Part shown: positions 29,767 to 32,252 of the stretch, one piece after another
Layout: each line of letters starts with the position of its first letter
Position numbering within the stretch: the first letter of the stretch is position 1
Assembly: GCA_027624045.1 (NCBI GenBank)
Contig: JAQBUE010000048.1
Span: 1 to 32,252, forward strand
From: Acidobacteriota bacterium
Lineage (GTDB): Bacteria > Acidobacteriota > Terriglobia > Bryobacterales > UBA6623
Direction of reading: 5' to 3'
DNA: 32,252 nucleotides
The notes under the pieces: model-generated
What the model was told of the DNA's origin: nothing
What the model saw: the letters and a program-made list of their open reading frames with translations, nothing else
The model's database searches: none
Made by a program: the position numbers and the translations under genes

Positions 29767-29770
29767 TCTC

Positions 29771-30361
29771 TTGCCTTCGACCCGGAAACCCGCGGGCATC
29801 ATCCTATCGGCCGGCGAGTCGCGCCGGATGGGCCGTGATAAGGCCCTTCTCGAGTACCGCGGAACAACCTTCCTTGGACATCTGATCGCAGTGCTCGAAA
29901 CGCGTGTCGACCCCCTGATCGTCGTCTTGGGTCACCACGCGGACGCCATCGGCGAGACACTCCCAGCCGGCCTTCGAATCGTCGTCAATGCCGACTACAA
30001 ATCGGGCATGCTGACATCCCTGCAGGCAGGCATTCGTGCCCTGCCCCCCGGCACGGACGCCGCACTGTTCACGCTGGTCGACCACCCGGCCGTTCAAGGC
30101 GCTACGGTCGATCGCTTGATCTCGCAATTAGCCGAGCAGCAAGCTCTGCTCGCCATCCCACGCTACGGCGACCGCCGCGGCCACCCGGTCATCGCTCGTC
30201 GTTCGATCCTCGACGAAATCCTCTCTCTTTCTCCCGACTCGTCCGCCAAAGCGGTGATCGGCGCACACCGCCCGGAAACTCTGTTTGTTGACGTTGACGA
30301 TGCAGGCATTCTGCGCGATGTCGACCTGCCCGAGGAGTACGACGAACTTGTGTCACCGTAA
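29771..30361 (+). CDS. MocA-like molybdenum cofactor cytidylyltransferase (NTP transferase)
   Basis: 196 aa, cytoplasmic. Start is TTG, four bases after the XdhC stop. The nucleotidyltransferase signature is SAGESRRMGRDKALL near residues 13-27, with VDHP near 105 binding the metal and RRGHPVIARR near 140 in the conserved GHP block. MocA-type enzymes add CMP to molybdopterin (MCD) for xanthine-dehydrogenase-family enzymes; related MobA adds GMP. Its partnership with XdhC makes a CMP form the better guess. No other Mo-cofactor gene is near. A more general sugar or polyol NTP transferase cannot be excluded from sequence. Confidence 0.85.
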   Translation: MPSTRKPAGIILSAGESRRMGRDKALLEYRGTTFLGHLIAVLETRVDPLIVVLGHHADAIGETLPAGLRIVVNADYKSGMLTSLQAGIRALPPGTDAALFTLVDHPAVQGATVDRLISQLAEQQALLAIPRYGDRRGHPVIARRSILDEILSLSPDSSAKAVIGAHRPETLFVDVDDAGILRDVDLPEEYDELVSP

Positions 30362-30510
30362 CCTGCCGCCGACGGCCTGCGAAGTTAGATTTGTAAAGGC
30401 GCTGTCAACGAGGTTTTACTTGGATTTAACTTGTTGCGGCTAACCATCGCGAAACCCCTGCGTCAATTCAGTGTTAGATCAAGCAGAAGCAGAGAAAGAG
30501 GAGAACCCTG
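30362..30510. other. Short intergenic region before small membrane ORFs
   Basis: A relatively AT-rich 149-base stretch that probably carries the promoter of the two small ORFs that follow. I see no clear -35/-10 pair, though TTGTAA and TTTAAC-type words occur. Confidence 0.3.
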
Positions 30511-30639
30511 ATGGAGAATCTGATCCTGGTGCTGTTCATGTCGGCCATGCTGAGTTTGAGTGGAGGGTTGTGGTCTTTGAGCGTGGCGGTACGAGAAAGC
30601 CAGAACAACCGAGCCTCAACTAGGGAACACCGTCTGTAG
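30511..30639 (+). CDS. Small membrane protein, 42 aa
   Basis: Not in the ORF track. ATG at 30511 is preceded by GAGGAG at seven bases, an ideal Shine-Dalgarno, and encodes 42 residues: a hydrophobic helix (LILVLFMSAMLSLSGGLWSLSVAV, about residues 4-26) and a polar tail (RESQNNRASTREHRL). Single-span membrane miniproteins like this often bind larger membrane complexes. The next ORF of the same kind follows 47 bases later, and heme synthesis (ferrochelatase) is on the opposite strand, so a link to a respiratory complex is conceivable but unproven. Confidence 0.55.
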   Translation: MENLILVLFMSAMLSLSGGLWSLSVAVRESQNNRASTREHRL

Positions 30640-30686
30640 GCTGCTCGTATCAACTGGCAGTCCAACTGAAAAAGGAGCACCAAGCT

Positions 30687-30806
30687 ATGTTCGAGAACGC
30701 GCTACAAGCCGAGCACAAAGGCACACACTGGGGCGCTATCGCCGGGGCCTTCGCTTTCGCGACCTTGATGGTCGCGGGCTACTTCCTGGTCAACCCTGTC
30801 ATGTAA
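30687..30806 (+). CDS. Small membrane protein, 39 aa
   Basis: Not in the ORF track. ATG at 30687 with AAAGGAG about ten bases upstream encodes 39 residues: polar start (MFENALQAEHKGTHWG) then a hydrophobic helix (AIAGAFAFATLMVAGYFLV, about residues 17-35) and NPVM. Topology is the reverse of the 42-aa neighbour (polar end first). Its last 28 bases overlap the 3' end of the oppositely oriented ferrochelatase gene. Function unknown; a subunit of a membrane complex is the usual role for such proteins. Confidence 0.55.
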   Translation: MFENALQAEHKGTHWGAIAGAFAFATLMVAGYFLVNPVM

Positions 30807-31852
30807 GACCGCGTTGCGGGCCGGCCCGGTTGCATGACGCCGGGCTGCTGTGGGCGGGGACAGCAATCCGCCGCGCAGACATCGGGCCGCAGCCCGAGTT
30901 CCCCTAGAAACCGGCGCTCCCGATTCTCTTCCAGCCTTTCGAGCACCAACTCCCGAATCATCGCTACAAACTTGGGATGGCTGCCGGCAGCCGACGCACG
31001 CACCATCCGAATCCCTAACTCGCGGCACAAGTCTTGCGCTTCGGTATCGAGATCGTAGAGCACTTCCATGTGATCGGACACGAAACCGATCGGCATCACG
31101 ACAACATTGCGAATACCTGTCGCCTGAAGCTGCCTCAGGTGATCGCAAATGTCCGGCTCGAGCCAGGGCTGCGATGGCGGTCCGCTACGGCTTTGGTAGA
31201 CCAACGTTCCCCGGCTTCGCCCGACGCCGGCGGCGACCAACCCGCATGCCTCCTCAAGTTGCTCGACGTAGCGCGAAGTTTCCGCCATCGAAAGCGGCAC
31301 GCTGTGGGCCGTGAAAACGATGGGGACCTCGCGACGAACATCCTCGGAAAACTGCGCGAGAGCCTTGCCGACGTTCTCGATCATGGGCTCGATGAAGCCG
31401 GGGTGATTGTAGAAGACTCTAAGCTTGTCGACCTCGGGCGCGCCGGGACCGACCTGTTCGCGCGCCCGCGCAACGTCGTCGAGGTATTGGCGGCAACTCG
31501 AGTACGAACTGTAGGCGGAGCTGACAAAGCCGAGCGCTCGCCGAACACCGTCCTTTTGCATTTGACGCAGCGTGTCAGCGAGCAGAGGATGCCAGTTGCG
31601 ATTGCCCCAATAGATCGGCAGGTCCGGCCCCTTGGCCGCAAATTCCTTCTTGAGGGCGGCGACCAGCTCGCGGTTCTGAGCGTTGATCGGGCTCTTGCCA
31701 TCGAAGTGATAGTAGTGCTCGGCAACTTCGAGCATCCTCTCGCGAGGAACGTCCTTTCCACGCAGCACGTTCTCTAGGAAAGGGATCACCTCTTCCCTGC
31801 TCTCGGGCCCACCGAAGGAGAGGATCAGCAAGGCATCGTAGGTCGTCGACAT
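30779..31852 (-). CDS. hemH: Ferrochelatase, Fe-S type (coproporphyrin ferrochelatase-like)
   Basis: 357-aa heme-synthesis enzyme that inserts ferrous iron into a porphyrin. Conserved active-site H183 (FTAHSVPLSM) and E263 (SDHMEVLYDLD) are present, as is YWGNRNWHP. The C-terminal region has DVCAADCCP, three cysteines (C326, C330, C331) in the arrangement of [2Fe-2S]-containing ferrochelatases, with C120 in SSYSSCRQY a possible fourth ligand. This and the general look (YLDDVARAR, HSVPLSM) resemble actinobacterial coproporphyrin III ferrochelatases (CpfC) more than protoporphyrin enzymes, suggesting a coproporphyrin-dependent route. Start at 31852 is an ATG. Its 3' end overlaps the 39-aa ORF; no other heme gene is in the window. 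Confidence 0.93.
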   Translation of the reverse strand: MSTTYDALLILSFGGPESREEVIPFLENVLRGKDVPRERMLEVAEHYYHFDGKSPINAQNRELVAALKKEFAAKGPDLPIYWGNRNWHPLLADTLRQMQKDGVRRALGFVSSAYSSYSSCRQYLDDVARAREQVGPGAPEVDKLRVFYNHPGFIEPMIENVGKALAQFSEDVRREVPIVFTAHSVPLSMAETSRYVEQLEEACGLVAAGVGRSRGTLVYQSRSGPPSQPWLEPDICDHLRQLQATGIRNVVVMPIGFVSDHMEVLYDLDTEAQDLCRELGIRMVRASAAGSHPKFVAMIRELVLERLEENRERRFLGELGLRPDVCAADCCPRPQQPGVMQPGRPATRSYMTGLTRK

Positions 31853-32252
31853 GATTGTTCTAGTATCGGACCTGCGACGGTGCTTATTGGTAGCAAGGTG
31901 CGGCGAAGAGGTTTGGTTGGGGCATTTTGCCGCCGCCGTGGCCGGCGTATTGGGGCGGATGTGGGGATGGTTGATTCGCCGGTGCGTGCCTCACTTTGCA
32001 TCATTTTGCAACACGCGTGGGCTATTCGGTTCGCTCGGGATATTTGGTAACTAGTTTGTTTGTAACGACTTGAGGTTGAGGGGCGATTGTGGCTGCGTTT
32101 GCACTGTGGCACTTGCTTTTCATGTCGAATTTGCCCCCTTCCAAGGCCGTCGCCCAAGTCGTGAACGGCTCAAGCCTGTTGGGGTAAGGCCGCTCAACCG
32201 GCCTAGATTGCCGCAAGGTGAGCAGCGATACCAGCCTTGCAACGGCTGGCCT
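31853..32252. other. Non-coding region at right window edge
   Basis: No supported gene; the 110-aa and 64-aa ORFs are low-complexity and lack any domain. The final 70 bases contain two hairpins, AGGCCG/CGGCCT (32187-32204) and CCAGCC/GGCTGG (32231-32249), which may be the start of a repeat or of an element cut off by the window. Confidence 0.4.
32187..32249. repeat. Two adjacent hairpins at right edge
   Basis: AGGCCG-CTCAAC-CGGCCT and CCAGCC-TTGCAAC-GGCTGG are both perfect 6-bp hairpins with loops of six and seven bases, 26 bases apart. They may mark an element boundary or an extragenic palindrome. Confidence 0.4.

Noticed and set aside
31034-31777. 247-aa plus-strand ORF
   Set aside because: Antisense shadow of the ferrochelatase gene.

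Overview
The window looks like chromosomal DNA from a soil-type, Gram-negative heterotroph, most likely an acidobacterium of the Bryobacter/Solibacter kind. This rests on gene content: several exported FG-GAP/ASPIC-UnbV (CRTAC1) proteins, an M81 (MlrC-like) metallopeptidase, Tat-exported sulfatase and RidA proteins, a CocE/NonD hydrolase and a ThuA-like protein, in DNA that is GC-rich by eye. The taxonomy is an inference. No rRNA, tRNA, CRISPR array or intact transposase was seen.

Layout. 1-428: hairpin-rich non-coding DNA. 429-2137 (-): a PQQ-type sugar dehydrogenase followed by a pentaheme cytochrome c, a plausible periplasmic oxidation pair. 2353-2511: remnant of a GT9 (heptosyltransferase-type) gene. 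2584-5487 (+): ilvD and a GT4 glycosyltransferase. 5503-8963 (-): gamma-glutamyltranspeptidase overlapping a Tat-exported sulfatase. 9122-10927 (+): CocE/NonD hydrolase. 10928-13453: an accessory island with an HNH nuclease gene, an attC-like integron recombination site, and a gene for a PD-(D/E)XK-like protein. 13454-15340 (-): ThuA-like protein and a REC/HD-GYP c-di-GMP phosphodiesterase. 15559-22982 (+): Tat-RidA, a truncated Tat-signal ORF, M81 peptidase, a CRTAC1 protein, a TPR gene broken by an in-frame TGA, and a second CRTAC1 protein. 23093-24631 (+): two membrane proteins. 24582-25984 (-): two conserved hypothetical genes. 26164-27621 (+): second sulfatase. 27681-28709 (-): MDR oxidoreductase. 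28789-30361 (+): XdhC and MocA-like molybdenum cofactor maturation pair. 30511-30806 (+): two tiny membrane-protein ORFs missing from the ORF track. 30779-31852 (-): ferrochelatase of the Fe-S (coproporphyrin) type. 31853-32252: non-coding with hairpins.

Most of the window is exported catabolism (sugar oxidation, sulfatases, peptide and glutathione breakdown, ester hydrolysis) plus housekeeping (branched-chain amino acids, heme, molybdenum cofactor). The best candidate for something undescribed is the 11.2-13.0 kb island, where two nuclease-type genes sit on either side of an attC-like site. It may be an integron-cassette-borne defence or DNA-processing module. Several decayed genes (GT9 remnant, 49-aa Tat ORF, TGA-split TPR gene) indicate gene loss in this stretch.
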